Source of the DNA: Actinoplanes sp. NBC_00393
GTDB lineage: Bacteria; Actinomycetota; Actinomycetes; Mycobacteriales; Micromonosporaceae
NCBI RefSeq assembly: GCF_036053395.1
Contig: NZ_CP107942.1
Location: forward strand, 3,190,501-3,254,500
Direction: 5' to 3'
DNA: 64,000 nt
Translations under genes and position numbers: made by a program
The notes under the pieces: model-generated
Databases searched by the model: none
Told to the model about the DNA's origin: nothing
Seen by the model: only the letters and a program-made list of their open reading frames with translations
Part shown: positions 42,872 to 52,274 of the stretch, piece by piece
How positions within the stretch are numbered: position 1 is the first letter of the stretch
Layout of the letters: every line of letters begins with the position of its first letter

Positions 42872-43975
42872 GTGTGGTGGACTTTCGACGATCCCTTTCC
42901 GGGAGTCCGGGGTAAACGCGCAGGCATGCGTTTGGTGTGGGTGCTTCTTGGCTTCGCGCTGAGTACGGCTGTGCTGGTCGACGTCTGGTTGACGATCTTT
43001 CATCCGGACGCCGAGGGCCCGATCGCGGCGACGGTGCGCCGGCTGGTGTGGCGGGCGGTGTCACTCGCGGGACGGCATCGTGACCCGCCCCGCCGGACCG
43101 CGCTGGTGCTCGCCGGACCGGTAGTCGTCACTGCCACCTTCCTGCTCTGGGTCGTCGTGCTGGTCGTGGGTACGGCGCTGCTCGTGTGGCCGTACCTCGA
43201 CGCCTACCGCACCGCCGACGGCGTGGTGGCACGCGATTTCAACGACGCCCTGTACTACGCCGGCGGCACACTGACCGTGCTCGGCTACGGCGACATCACG
43301 CCGGACACTGGCCTGCTCAAACTGTTCAGCGTGATACTCGGGGCAGTCGGATTCGCCATGTTCACCGCCCTGGTCACCTATCTGATTCAGCTGGTCGGCG
43401 GTCTGGAGTTACGCAACCGGCTGGCCTTGGCGGTGTACGACCAGACCCGCGAGCAGGACGGCGCCGGACTGCTCCTCCGCAGCCTCACCGAGGAAGGTGT
43501 GGACGCTGCCGTCCAACGGTGCCGCGACTGGGCGGCCAGCCTCCGCGAGGTGGAGGACACCACGCGCCGCTATCCCTTGGTCGCGCTGACGTTCCGGCCC
43601 CGCCGCCCCGACTACGATCTGGAGCCGGCGCTGGAGCACCTGGCCGAGGCAACCGCGGTCGCTTTGCTTGCGGGCTGTCATCAGCCGTGGCGTGCCCTGC
43701 GACTGTCGGCCGAAGAACTGGCCCACGCACTGCTGCGGCTGCAGGACACCATCGCCCGGCGCTACCTTCCGGACATTCAGCAGGCACCGGAGCACGGACG
43801 GCAACTCTTGCAACAGCTCCGCGAACGCATCACTGAGCAGACCGGTTGCCGGGCCATGTCAGTCGACGACGAGCTTGCCGGTCATGTCGTCTCACGCTCG
43901 CTGGAATTCTCCGACACTCTGCGCGCGTGGGCCGCCCCAGGCGTTCGGCTCCACGACCGCCGCTCCCCCCGGTAA
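42872..43975 (+). CDS. Potassium channel-like protein (two-helix pore)
   Basis: 367 residues from GTG 42872 with GGAGG five bases before it. Helix 1 at about 20-42, helix 2 at 78-107, pore loop with filter TVLGYGD (135-141) and inner helix 148-172, so it has a 2-TM-type pore plus one extra helix. A long helical cytoplasmic part (180-367) has no RCK/TrkA-N motif. It would pass K+; regulation is unknown. The filter TVLGYG differs from TVGYG by an inserted Leu, as in Ion_trans_2 proteins of actinobacteria. Confidence 0.85.
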   Translation: MWWTFDDPFPGVRGKRAGMRLVWVLLGFALSTAVLVDVWLTIFHPDAEGPIAATVRRLVWRAVSLAGRHRDPPRRTALVLAGPVVVTATFLLWVVVLVVGTALLVWPYLDAYRTADGVVARDFNDALYYAGGTLTVLGYGDITPDTGLLKLFSVILGAVGFAMFTALVTYLIQLVGGLELRNRLALAVYDQTREQDGAGLLLRSLTEEGVDAAVQRCRDWAASLREVEDTTRRYPLVALTFRPRRPDYDLEPALEHLAEATAVALLAGCHQPWRALRLSAEELAHALLRLQDTIARRYLPDIQQAPEHGRQLLQQLRERITEQTGCRAMSVDDELAGHVVSRSLEFSDTLRAWAAPGVRLHDRRSPR

Positions 43976-44128
43976 CCAACTGGCCCGGGGCAGCGAGAAT
44001 GTCGATGCTTACCGGCACCGACCGGCCCGGCACGCTGTCGACGGCGGTAACCGCTGCCACTGCGGTTTGCCGGAAGGTTCCGCCGAGACGTCCTGGATGA
44101 GCACGTCGGTGGCGGGTACACGACCGAC

Positions 44129-44677
44129 ATGTTCTTCGACACTGTCTACGACTTGTGGCGCATCGCGGCTGTCGGCGTGCTGACCTATCTGGTTCTCATC
44201 GCCGTTCTACGGATGTCCGGCAAACGCACGTTGGCGAAGATGAACGCCTTCGATCTGGTGGTAACCGTTGCCCTCGGTTCCACGCTGGCCACCATCCTGC
44301 TGACCCGCGACGTCTCGCTGTCCGAAGGGCTCGTCGGATTCGCGGTTCTTATCGGCCTGCAGTTCGCGGTCAGCTGGCTCTCGGTGCACAGCGATACGCT
44401 TCGCAATCTCGTCAAGTCGACCCCCACCCAGTTGCTTCGCGATGGCGATCTGATCCTTGATGAGCTGCGCCGTCAGAGGATCACCGGAGGCGAGATCCTC
44501 CAGGCCGTACGTGCACAGGGCATCGGGGATCTGAGTTCCGTGGCTGCCGTGGTGCTGGAAACCGACGGCAGCTTCAGTGTCATCCCGCATCAACAGGCCG
44601 GCTCCCGCAGCGCACTCCGCGACGTCCGCCATGCCGACCGGATCGCATCGGCTCCGCCCAAGTCACGAGCCCAGTAG
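44129..44677 (+). CDS. DUF421 (YetF-like) membrane protein
   Basis: 182 residues. Three N-terminal helices (WRIAAVGVLTYLVLIAVLRMSGKR, DLVVTVALGSTLATILL, LVGFAVLIGLQFAVSWL) precede the soluble DUF421 domain (PTQLLRDGDLILDELRRQRITGGEILQAVRAQGIGDLSSVAAVVLETDGSFSVI). 'RMSGKRTLAKMNAFDLVVTVALGS' is the family hallmark. Function unknown, linked to stress or spores in Bacillus. No clear ribosome site precedes the ATG. Confidence 0.9.
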   Translation: MFFDTVYDLWRIAAVGVLTYLVLIAVLRMSGKRTLAKMNAFDLVVTVALGSTLATILLTRDVSLSEGLVGFAVLIGLQFAVSWLSVHSDTLRNLVKSTPTQLLRDGDLILDELRRQRITGGEILQAVRAQGIGDLSSVAAVVLETDGSFSVIPHQQAGSRSALRDVRHADRIASAPPKSRAQ

Positions 44678-44877
44678 GCAGCGGTTCAGCAGCCGCGGGT
44701 TGTGCAGCATGGCAGTCACCTGGTGCGCTGCTGTCGGCCGGCGTCCGCGATCGGGGCAATGATCTCGTCGGCAGGTTCCCCACGACTGTGTTCCGGCGGG
44801 CTTGCCCGAGCCGGTGCGGTTATTGATCCCGGACAGCCCGGGCCCGCGCGCCGGTATTCCGGTGGATGACCAGGCCG

Positions 44878-45294
44878 TCAGTGGAAGAAGCCACGCGCCG
44901 GGGGAACGTAGCCGGGTGCCCAGTACGGCGCGTAGCCGTAGTAGTCGTACAGGCCAGCCATCTGCTGGTCACGGTCAACGACTTCCGGGTCGTACTGTGG
45001 CGCGTCCGCCACCTGCACCCGGGATCGGTCGATGCCGACCTTGTCGTCGGTCACCCGCTCAACGGTCTCCACCGGGATGAACAGCGCCGTCGCGCCGATG
45101 CCGAACAGTCCGCCGTGCTCGACGCGCAGCAGGCGCACCTTCTGCTCCTCCTGATCGATCAGCAGGTCGTCGACCTTGCCTATCTCGTTGCCGTCGCGAT
45201 CCAGAACCTTACGTCCGCGGATGTCCTGATCCGGGTCGGCCAACATCTGGCCGCTGTCGCCAAGTTCCACCAGTGTGCCGAAGTTCGCGTTCAT
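44878..45294 (-). CDS. PRC-barrel domain protein 3
   Basis: 138 residues from ATG after GGGAGGAGAACC. PRC core IRGRKVLDRDGNEIGKVDDLLIDQEEQKVRLLRVEHGG, then LFIPVETVERVTDD and an aromatic end (YDYYGYAPYWAPGYV). Closest to PRC protein 1 (19858). Predicted soluble. Confidence 0.85.
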   Translation of the reverse strand: MNANFGTLVELGDSGQMLADPDQDIRGRKVLDRDGNEIGKVDDLLIDQEEQKVRLLRVEHGGLFGIGATALFIPVETVERVTDDKVGIDRSRVQVADAPQYDPEVVDRDQQMAGLYDYYGYAPYWAPGYVPPARGFFH

Positions 45295-45731
45295 GGTTCT
45301 CCTCCCTCTCCGGGCATCGACGCCGGGAGGTCATGGATGACATTGACGTACCGGCCGAAACGCTATGCGGCCGGATTCGCGGACTTCCTACAACCACTTC
45401 TCGATTCGATGACAGCCGCGCCCTTCGTTTCACCGACCATGAACGCCACTAGACCGCCGGTCCGGGACGGCAGACGTCGTAGGACTCGGCAAAGCGCTGT
45501 CCGCCATCAGGGCTTCCTCACGCGGGAACGGGGCGAATCGCGACAGCGGGTGGGGATCGCAAGCGTCGACTTCGTCGCCGGAACCTGCCGGGAAGAGTGA
45601 AGCCTCCGCCGCCCACCGGCGTTGCCGGGATCGGGCCGGCCGGTGGTGCCGGCGAGTCCTGATCCAGCGCCCCGGTACGGCCCCGTCCCGGACCGGTGGT
45701 TCGCAAGCATGATTCGGATCGCCGCGGTAAC
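45295..45731. other. Gap between PRC gene 3 and the universal stress gene
   Basis: Holds the PRC ribosome site and isolated TGAC words (45338, 45344, 45412) without the 11-bp repeat. No gene seen. Confidence 0.45.
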
Positions 45732-46646
45732 TCAGGTCTGATCGTCGGGTTCTCGCACCACAGCGACCGGGCAGTCGGCCCGGTGCAGCAGTGCTTGGCT
45801 CGTCGAGCCGAACAGCAGCCCGGTCAGCGGCCTGCGTCCGCGAGTTCCCACCACGATCAGGGCGGCCTTGTCGGTCCGGTCGGCCACTACGACCTCTGGG
45901 TGGCCCTCCAGCAACCGCTCGTGGACTGTGACGTCCGGGAAAGCGGCCCGCCACGGCGCAACAGCTTCGTTCAGGGCCTGTCGTGCCGCGGCGGGCAGTT
46001 CCTCGCTCATGAACCCTGTGGCGGCCGTGGTGGCCGCCATCGTTCCCGGACCGGTCGCCGTCAGCGGAGGCTGCCACGCATGAACGGCGAGCACAGCGCA
46101 GCGGCGGCGAGTCGCCTCCCGGAACGCGAACTGCAACGCCTGCCCGTCACCGCCCGAGGCGTCGACCGCCACGACGACAGGGCCGGTCGGTTCCGATGTT
46201 CCCCGTACCACCACCACAGGACAGCGCGCGTCAGCGGTGACCCGGTCGGCCACCGATCCGAAAAGGGCCGCCGCCAATCGACCTCGATCACGGCTGCCGA
46301 GAACCAGCAGGCCAGCTTCTGCGGAAACCTCCACCAGCGCCGGCACCGCATCGCCGGAAATCGTACGGGCGGTCACCTCCAGGTCCGGAGCATGACCGGC
46401 TGCCTCATCGACTGCATTCTCCAGTATCTGATCGCTCGACGGCCCGGGTCGCAGACCCGCGTTGCTGACGCCGACCGGTACCGGCAGGACGACGGACTCC
46501 GTGTCGGATGCGCCTGCCACATGCACCACCTGCAGCGGCTCCCCGACCTCGGCGGCGTACTGAGCAGCCCACCGCACGGCTGCCAGCGCGCCCTCAGATC
46601 CGTCAACGCCGACGATCACACGCTGCCTGGGATCACCCGCGCTCAC
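45732..46646 (-). CDS. Universal stress protein with two Usp domains
   Basis: 304 residues from GTG after GGAGTCGAC. Each half has the ATP-type Usp motif: GSRDRGRLAAALFGSV and GTRGRRPLTGLLFGST, with valine-rich first strands (VIVGVDGSEG, VVVAVDASGG). Tandem Usp proteins are cytoplasmic, ATP-binding and induced by hypoxia or stationary phase in actinobacteria. It is a single gene with no GTCA box. Confidence 0.92.
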   Translation of the reverse strand: MSAGDPRQRVIVGVDGSEGALAAVRWAAQYAAEVGEPLQVVHVAGASDTESVVLPVPVGVSNAGLRPGPSSDQILENAVDEAAGHAPDLEVTARTISGDAVPALVEVSAEAGLLVLGSRDRGRLAAALFGSVADRVTADARCPVVVVRGTSEPTGPVVVAVDASGGDGQALQFAFREATRRRCAVLAVHAWQPPLTATGPGTMAATTAATGFMSEELPAAARQALNEAVAPWRAAFPDVTVHERLLEGHPEVVVADRTDKAALIVVGTRGRRPLTGLLFGSTSQALLHRADCPVAVVREPDDQT

Positions 46647-46919
46647 GTCGACTCCGTCCTGCGGTTCCGCTTGGTGCGTACCGCGTCAGTCACTTGCAGC
46701 TGCTCGGTCTGCCGGCGTGGGCAGGGTATCGCTCCGGTCCCTTCCTCGGCACCAGGGTTTGCAGAGCCGGTTCCGGCTGATCCGGATCTGCCCTGCGCAT
46801 CGCGGCGCGTACGTGAGCATTCAACGGGGTCGGCACCGTCGATCGCTGTTTGCCGCGCCGACAGCCGGGAACACAGGTCGCCTGCCGCTTACCACCACTC
46901 GAGGGCGGAGCGATCCAGC

Positions 46920-48380
46920 ATGGATGCCGACACCACCGAAGCGGAACGGGATCGATCCTTCTTCGGCCAGCCGCGTCCGTTGGCCACCCTGTTCGGGGTC
47001 GAACTGTGGGAACGGTTCTCGTTCTACGGCATGCAGGGCATCCTGCTCATCTACCTCTACTATTCGGCCGCCGACGGCGGGCTCGGCATCCAGGAGAGCA
47101 CTGCCACCAGCATCGTCGGCGCTTACGGCGGCGCCGTCTATCTGTCCACCATCCTCGGCGCGTGGACAGCCGACCGGTTGCTGGGCCCGGAACGCGTACT
47201 GTTCTTCAGTGCTGTCCTGGTGATGTGTGGGCACATCGGCCTCGCGATCCTGCCCGGACTGCTCGGCGTGACCATCGGGCTCATCCTGATCGCCGTCGGC
47301 AGTGGCGGCGTCAAAGCCAACGCCACGTCGCTGGTCGGAACCCTGTACGGCGAGCACGACGAACGCCGCGACGCCGGATTCTCCCTGTTCTACCTGGGCA
47401 TCAACCTCGGCGCTCTGGCCGGGCCGCTGCTCACCGGACTGCTGCAGAAGAACGTCGGATTCCACTTCGGCTTCGGCCTCGCCGCGATCGGGATGGCCAT
47501 CGGCCTAGTGCAGTACACGTTCGGGCGCCGTCGTCTGCCGCCCGCGGCGCGCGAGGTGCCCAACCCGCTGCCATCGCAGTCCCGTCCGATGGTGGCCCTG
47601 GCCGGCGCCGTGACGCTCGCCGCGATCGTAACTTTGGCAGCCACCGGCGTGCTCGCCGCTGACCGGCTCGCCTCGATCGTGGTGGTCGTCAGTGTGGCGG
47701 CGGCGATCTGCTACTTCGTGGTCATCCTGACCAGTCGCCGGATTTCCACGGTGGAGCGGCGCCGGGTGCTCGCGTTCATCCCGCTGTTCCTCGCCAGCGC
47801 CGCTTTCTGGTCTCTGTACCAACAGCAGTTCACGGTCGTGACGATCTACTCCGATCAGCGTCTCGACCGCACCCTGTTCGGCTGGGAGATGCCGGTGTCG
47901 TGGGTGCAGTCCATCAACCCGGTCTTCATCATCGTGCTGTCCGGCGTGTTCGCCGGCCTGTGGACCCGGCTCGGCGACCGTCAGCCGACCACCCCGATCA
48001 AGTTCGCCGCCGGAACCGTCATCATGGGCGTAGCTTTCCTGCTGTTCCTGCCGTTGGCCGGCGGCGGCCCCAACAGCGCGCCGCTGCTCGCGCTCGCCGG
48101 AATCCTGCTCGTGTTCACCGTTGCCGAACTGCTGCTCTCACCGGTCGGGCTCTCGGTGTCGACCAAACTGGCGCCGCGCGTCTTCCACACCCAGATGGTC
48201 GCCCTGTTCTTCCTGTCGGTTGCGCTCGGAACCGCACTGTCGGGAACTCTCGCCGGCTACTACAGCGCCGATGATGAGATCGCCTACTTCGGTGTTCTCG
48301 GCACGATAGCCATCGTGCTCGGGCTGGCTCTGGCCGCCGCCGCCAAACCCATCAGCCGCCTCATGAGCGGCGTCCGGTGA
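46920..48380 (+). CDS. POT/PTR-family peptide:proton symporter
   Basis: I place the start at the ATG 46920 (GGAG ten bases upstream); the open frame continues far upstream without coding character. 486 residues, about 14 helices. POT signatures: FGVELWERFSFYGMQGILLIYL (ExxERFxYY-like) and FSLFYLGINLGALAGPLLTG; the N-terminal motif is complete. It imports di/tripeptides with protons. It stands alone. Confidence 0.9.
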   Translation: MDADTTEAERDRSFFGQPRPLATLFGVELWERFSFYGMQGILLIYLYYSAADGGLGIQESTATSIVGAYGGAVYLSTILGAWTADRLLGPERVLFFSAVLVMCGHIGLAILPGLLGVTIGLILIAVGSGGVKANATSLVGTLYGEHDERRDAGFSLFYLGINLGALAGPLLTGLLQKNVGFHFGFGLAAIGMAIGLVQYTFGRRRLPPAAREVPNPLPSQSRPMVALAGAVTLAAIVTLAATGVLAADRLASIVVVVSVAAAICYFVVILTSRRISTVERRRVLAFIPLFLASAAFWSLYQQQFTVVTIYSDQRLDRTLFGWEMPVSWVQSINPVFIIVLSGVFAGLWTRLGDRQPTTPIKFAAGTVIMGVAFLLFLPLAGGGPNSAPLLALAGILLVFTVAELLLSPVGLSVSTKLAPRVFHTQMVALFFLSVALGTALSGTLAGYYSADDEIAYFGVLGTIAIVLGLALAAAAKPISRLMSGVR

Positions 48381-48449
48381 CAGTGAGCCGTTTGATCCCC
48401 GACACCGCGGGCATCCAGCATCAACGATTGATGTGGAGGGTGGACGCGA

Positions 48450-48971
48450 ATGCGTCACGAGACGGAGAAGCAACGATGGGAGCGTAACTTCGCCGACCTG
48501 CTGCAGGAACTGCGGGTAGCGCAGACCGGTGTGCAGATTCTGTTCGCGTTCCTGCTGACGTTGCCGTTCACTGCCCAGTTCGAGCAGACAACCGAGGTGC
48601 AGCGCGGTATTTATGTGGTGGCCCTACTGGCTGCGGCTTTCGCCACCGGGGCGATCATCTCCCCGGTGGCGTTTCACCGGGCGTTGTTCCGGCGAGGCCG
48701 CAAGCCCGAGTTGGTGCGCTTCGCTCATCGCATGGCCAGCGCCGGCCTGGGATGCATGCTGGTGGCGATGGTGGCCTCGGTGCTGTTGATCACCGACTTT
48801 CTGCTGCCGAGGCTCCTGGCGTTGGCGTTGACCGCGGTGACGGCGGTCTGGTTCGTCGTGCTGTGGGGCGTGCTGCCATTGGCCCGGCGCAGCTGGGGCG
48901 AGAACGATCCGGACGAGCACCTGTCCGCCAAGGAGGTCTCGGACCGGGTGAGCGCCGGCGCCGGCCACTGA
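48450..48971 (+). CDS. DUF6328-type four-helix membrane protein
   Basis: 173 residues. A charged N-terminus (TEKQRWERNFADLLQELRVAQTGVQILFAFLLTLPF) opens helix 1, then three further helices (YVVALLAAAFATGAII, LGCMLVAMVASVLLI, ALALTAVTAVWFVVLWG). The N-terminal ELRVAQTGVQILFAFLL motif is common in actinobacterial DUF6328 proteins. Function unknown. It lies 69 bp after the POT gene in the same direction. Confidence 0.8.
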   Translation: MRHETEKQRWERNFADLLQELRVAQTGVQILFAFLLTLPFTAQFEQTTEVQRGIYVVALLAAAFATGAIISPVAFHRALFRRGRKPELVRFAHRMASAGLGCMLVAMVASVLLITDFLLPRLLALALTAVTAVWFVVLWGVLPLARRSWGENDPDEHLSAKEVSDRVSAGAGH

Positions 48972-49111
48972 GTCGGCATCGGCGGTCTTGATTGCGGCCG
49001 GATCCGCACAGCGGACAGCGCCAGCGCTTCGGCCGGTACGCGCCTGACCGCGTATCCGTGGAGGAAAACTCGGCGCGGTCTCACCGGCGGGCTGGCGTCT
49101 CAGCCCGAACC

Positions 49112-49160
49112 CGTCAAGGTTTAGGCGAAGCCCCGTCCTTTAGGACGGGGAGCAGTCACG
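49112..49160 (+). mobile_element. Orphan IS200/IS605-like right end (hairpin)
   Basis: CCCCGTCC (49131-49138)-TTTA-GGACGGGG (49143-49150) stands in the context GAAGC-hairpin-AGCAGTCA, which is the common right-end signature of actinobacterial IS605/TnpB elements, where it is also the 3' end of the guide RNA. No tnpA or tnpB remains nearby. A plain terminator after the DUF6328 gene is the alternative. The 48972-49298 gap has nothing else. Confidence 0.5.
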
Positions 49161-49298
49161 CCGTACCTCCCCGAGCCTTCGACGACGTCTCCCTGGCGCG
49201 CCTACCCGATGCGGAACGGAGGAAACCGCGCAGCTCCTTTCACCGTCCGGGTGCAGCGGCCGGCTGACAGGTACGCGCGCAGCGTGACCAGCGCACAC

Positions 49299-50540
49299 TC
49301 AACGGTCGTCGGCCGGTGAACGACGAGGTTCTCCGCGAACCGCGCGTACGGTCCGGCGGACAACGCCGTACCAGGCGGGAACGTCAGCCTGCTCGTCGAA
49401 GGCGCGGGCAACCACCACATCCGTCGAGGAGTGCAGCAGAATTGACAACACGATTGTCACCGCGACCAGGTGGAAGATCTCGTTCGCGGCGAGGATGCCG
49501 GATTCCAGCACGATCAGCCCGTACACCACCGAGGCGAAGCCTTTCGGCCCGAACCACATCGCCGCCGCCTGCTCCCGCATGCCCAGACCGGAGCGCAGGA
49601 ACGACAGCCACAACGCCACCGGCCGGGCCACGAAAATCGCCAGGATCGCGAAAATCCAGCCGGTCCAGGCAATTTCACCGAGGAACGCCGGGGAGATCAG
49701 CGCACCGAAAACCAGCAGCGCCGCAAGCTTGAGCAGCTCGGCGATGTTCTCCCCGAAGTGCTCGAAGGCGGCCCGCTGCCGCGGCCCGAAGGTGGCCACG
49801 GTGATGCCGGCGGAGAAGGCTGCCAGGAACAGGTTCGCGTGGGTAGCCTGCCCGACGGCGAGCACGAGCAGGCCGATCGCCAGTCCGTTGAGCGGCTCGT
49901 AGGCCGGGGAGGCGGAGAAGAACCGGCTGCGTTCCAGCAGAATGGCACCCAGTGGGATCAGTACGCCGATGAGCAGGCCCAGCGACACCTCCAAGGCCAG
50001 TTCGCCCAGGTGCAGGTCGGCGGAACCGGCCGCCACCGCCAGAAAGACGATCACGAATGGCAACGCCAGTCCGTCGTTGACCCCGGACTCGACATTGAGC
50101 AGATGCCTCAGCCGGGCCGGCACCTTGTCGTTACCGACCAGCGCCGAGGCGAACACCGGGTCGGTCGGTGCCAGGATCGCTCCGATCAGCAGCGACTCCG
50201 CCCAGCTCAACCCCGCCACATAGTGTGCCAGCAGAGCGGTGACCAGCAGCGTGAGCGGTAAGCCCCAGCCCAGAGCCCGGCCCGGCAGCCGCCATGCCGA
50301 CCGCAGATCAGCCCAACCGACCCGCATCCCGTCGGTGAACAGCACCGCGAACAGCGCCAGCTCAGCCAGCGTGCCGACGATCTCCGAGTCGGCGTGCACG
50401 TCCAGCACGCCGGTCACGCCTGGCCCGAGCAGGAAACCGGCGGCCAGGAACAGCACCGCGGTGGACAGGATCGTCCGGCCGGCAAGAGCGGAAACGAGGA
50501 CCGCCAGCAGCAGGACACCGGCGAAAGCGAGCAGCAGCAC
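49299..50540 (-). CDS. CPA1-type Na+/H+ antiporter (NhaP-like)
   Basis: The GTG at 50540 with GGAG seven bases before gives 413 residues and about 12 helices; the longer open frame has no hydrophobic character. The ion site is APTDPVFASALVGNDKVPARLRHLLNVESGVNDGLALPFV, with the ND pair and Asp of CPA1 exchangers. No cytoplasmic extension. It would exchange Na+ or K+ for H+ in pH and salt stress. Confidence 0.9.
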   Translation of the reverse strand: MLLLAFAGVLLLAVLVSALAGRTILSTAVLFLAAGFLLGPGVTGVLDVHADSEIVGTLAELALFAVLFTDGMRVGWADLRSAWRLPGRALGWGLPLTLLVTALLAHYVAGLSWAESLLIGAILAPTDPVFASALVGNDKVPARLRHLLNVESGVNDGLALPFVIVFLAVAAGSADLHLGELALEVSLGLLIGVLIPLGAILLERSRFFSASPAYEPLNGLAIGLLVLAVGQATHANLFLAAFSAGITVATFGPRQRAAFEHFGENIAELLKLAALLVFGALISPAFLGEIAWTGWIFAILAIFVARPVALWLSFLRSGLGMREQAAAMWFGPKGFASVVYGLIVLESGILAANEIFHLVAVTIVLSILLHSSTDVVVARAFDEQADVPAWYGVVRRTVRAVRGEPRRSPADDR

Positions 50541-50731
50541 TGAGATCTCCGGTCGATAGCAACGACGAGCCGACTGCCGACCAGACTTCCCGGCGCACCC
50601 CGATAGCAAGCTACCGGATCGGCCGATCGCGCCGACTTTCACGTGACCCCGAATCCGGTCGGCGCAGGCGTAGAGCTGCGCTGTGCGGGTACGCGCCGCC
50701 CGACAACGCACCGACTTGCGGAGGTGGACCC

Positions 50732-50953
50732 GTGCCGGACAGCCCGGTCAAGGACAAGAACTACAACCTCATCAACATCCTGCACCTGTCGCTGGAGAAC
50801 GCCTGGCGGATGGAGCAGTTCGTCGCCGACGCCGAACGCGAAGGCGACACCGAGCTGGCGAACTGGTTCCGCTCGATCCAGGAGAACAGCCGGAAAGCCG
50901 GCGAGCAGGGCAAGCAGCTGCTCGCCCAGCGGCTGCAGACCGAGAAAGCCTGA
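50732..50953 (+). CDS. Small helical protein, 73 residues
   Basis: GTG start after GGAGGTGG. The sequence is soluble, charged and helical (NILHLSLENAWRMEQFVADAEREGDTELANWFRSIQENSRKAGEQGKQLLAQRL). Similar short proteins occur next to stress genes of actinobacteria, but no function is known. First gene of a group of three small genes. Confidence 0.72.
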   Translation: MPDSPVKDKNYNLINILHLSLENAWRMEQFVADAEREGDTELANWFRSIQENSRKAGEQGKQLLAQRLQTEKA

Positions 50954-51030
50954 GCATCAGCCGTATGGCCGCGCCCGGTGTCCCCGCTGGGCGTGGTCGC
51001 CCACCGTCTGCCGAAACGAGGGTGCTCCTC

Positions 51031-51195
51031 ATGTCGAACGAGAACCGCCCCGCTCAACCGAACAGCGATCACGACACCAGCGAAGCCAGCCGGCAGGACG
51101 GGCCGGTGAAACGCGCCGACGCACGGACCGGTTCCAGCGGAGGCGGCCCGTACCCACTTGCTGAGCCCGACCGTGAGGAAGCCGAACAGTCATGA
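51031..51195 (+). CDS. Short hydrophilic protein, 54 residues
   Basis: ATG eight bases after GAGGG. Gly/Ser/Asp/Pro-rich and probably disordered. Its stop overlaps the next ATG (ATGA), which argues that it is translated. Unknown function. Confidence 0.55.
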   Translation: MSNENRPAQPNSDHDTSEASRQDGPVKRADARTGSSGGGPYPLAEPDREEAEQS

Positions 51196-51440
51196 CCGGC
51201 TCGACCACCAACCACCAGCGCCGGGCCCGGTCTTCAGTGCACGAGGTGGCGGCCCGGATCACCAGCCTGTTCTGCCTGGTCGTCTCCGCGGTCGCCGCCA
51301 CCCTGGCGGCGATGTCGCTCAACTCCGGTCGCCCGGACCGCGGCCACCTGCTGGCCTGGATAGCTGTCGCCGCACTCGCCACCGGTGCCTTCATCCGATG
51401 GCGATGGCGACGAGCAGCCGACCACGAGTCACGCCGATGA
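51192..51440 (+). CDS. Small two-helix membrane protein, 82 residues
   Basis: ATG overlapping the preceding stop. Helices ITSLFCLVVSAVAATLAAM and LLAWIAVAALATGAFIRW with a basic tail. Unknown function. Directly after it a frame reads AAYRSDLTAFGWLFNALAVIAAVDLVVV and stops at 51546, perhaps the end of another broken small membrane gene. Confidence 0.6.
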   Translation: MTGSTTNHQRRARSSVHEVAARITSLFCLVVSAVAATLAAMSLNSGRPDRGHLLAWIAVAALATGAFIRWRWRRAADHESRR

Positions 51441-51938
51441 CTTGCTGTTCAGTACGCAGGCCGCGTACCGCTCCGACCTCACGGCCTTCGGCTGGTTGTT
51501 CAACGCCTTGGCGGTGATCGCCGCGGTCGACCTGGTCGTCGTCTGACTACGGCGCCGGAAACGCCGTCATCCGAACAGATGGAGAAGGACCGCCGGGCCC
51601 GTCGCGACGAGCGAGGGGCCGAACCCAGACGCGCGGGATCCCCGCGACGCGGCTCGCGCGCATGACACTCCCGGCTGCGGCTTCGCGGCTGTCGGCGCGC
51701 ACCGGCCTGGGTGCGGGACCGGCGCGATGCCGTGTACTCCGCCGAGCGGGCCGGCCAGCATCCATCTCAGGTGACGCAGACCGGTTCGAGAACGAACTGG
51801 GCCCGGCCCGACGCGTCGGTGTAGGCGTTGAGGGCAGCCGTATCCGTGTCAACAGGCGTTCAACGTCGAACCGCTACCAGGCCATGACCATGATTCAGCA
51901 GCCGGCGCCCCCTAGCGCACGTTCTCACCAACGACCAC
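51441..51938. other. Gap with a possible membrane-gene fragment
   Basis: Apart from the short hydrophobic frame ending at 51546, which lacks a start, I see no gene. It separates the small-gene group from the convergent BON gene 3. Confidence 0.4.
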
Positions 51939-52274
51939 CTAGGAGAAAGGGGGCGAAGCGCCATCCTCGGGGGCTGAGGTTGACGCTTCGCCTGCTCTCA
52001 CCTTCACCCTCATCGAGACGTCGAGAACGTCCGGCATGGTTGTCACCGCGTCGTGCACGGCTTGAAGGACGCCCCGTCCGGATACAACGCCTTCGACGAT
52101 GACCACCCGGTTCTGCACCTCGATGGTGATCCGGCACTCGTGTGTGCCCAGCACTGCAGCGACTACGTCAGCCGCCCGCAACGCGAGTAGGTCGTCAGGT
52201 CGAGATCTCATCAGGTGCCACCGCCGGTGTCCGCCGACGGACCTACCGGAAGAACCCGAGTCGAAAGGCTGCAT
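51939..52274 (-). CDS. BON-domain protein 3
   Basis: ATG 52274 after GGAGGACGG; 111 residues. N-terminus of about 45 residues with basic stretches, then one BON domain (LRAADVVAAVLGTHECRITIEVQNRVVIVEGVVSGRGVLQAVHDAVTTMPDVLDVSMRV) and an acidic tail. Paralogous to 34671 and 37730. No GTCA repeat was found before it. Confidence 0.8.
   Translation of the reverse strand: MQPFDSGSSGRSVGGHRRWHLMRSRPDDLLALRAADVVAAVLGTHECRITIEVQNRVVIVEGVVSGRGVLQAVHDAVTTMPDVLDVSMRVKVRAGEASTSAPEDGASPPFS

Noticed and set aside
45338..45415. TGAC words before PRC gene 3 as another GTCA box
   Set aside because: The second half-site at 11 bp is missing; spacing and orientation do not match the set.
45696..46919. A 400-residue N-terminal extension of the POT transporter
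   Set aside because: It runs antisense through the universal stress gene and lacks coding character; the POT motif begins within 30 residues of the ATG at 46920.
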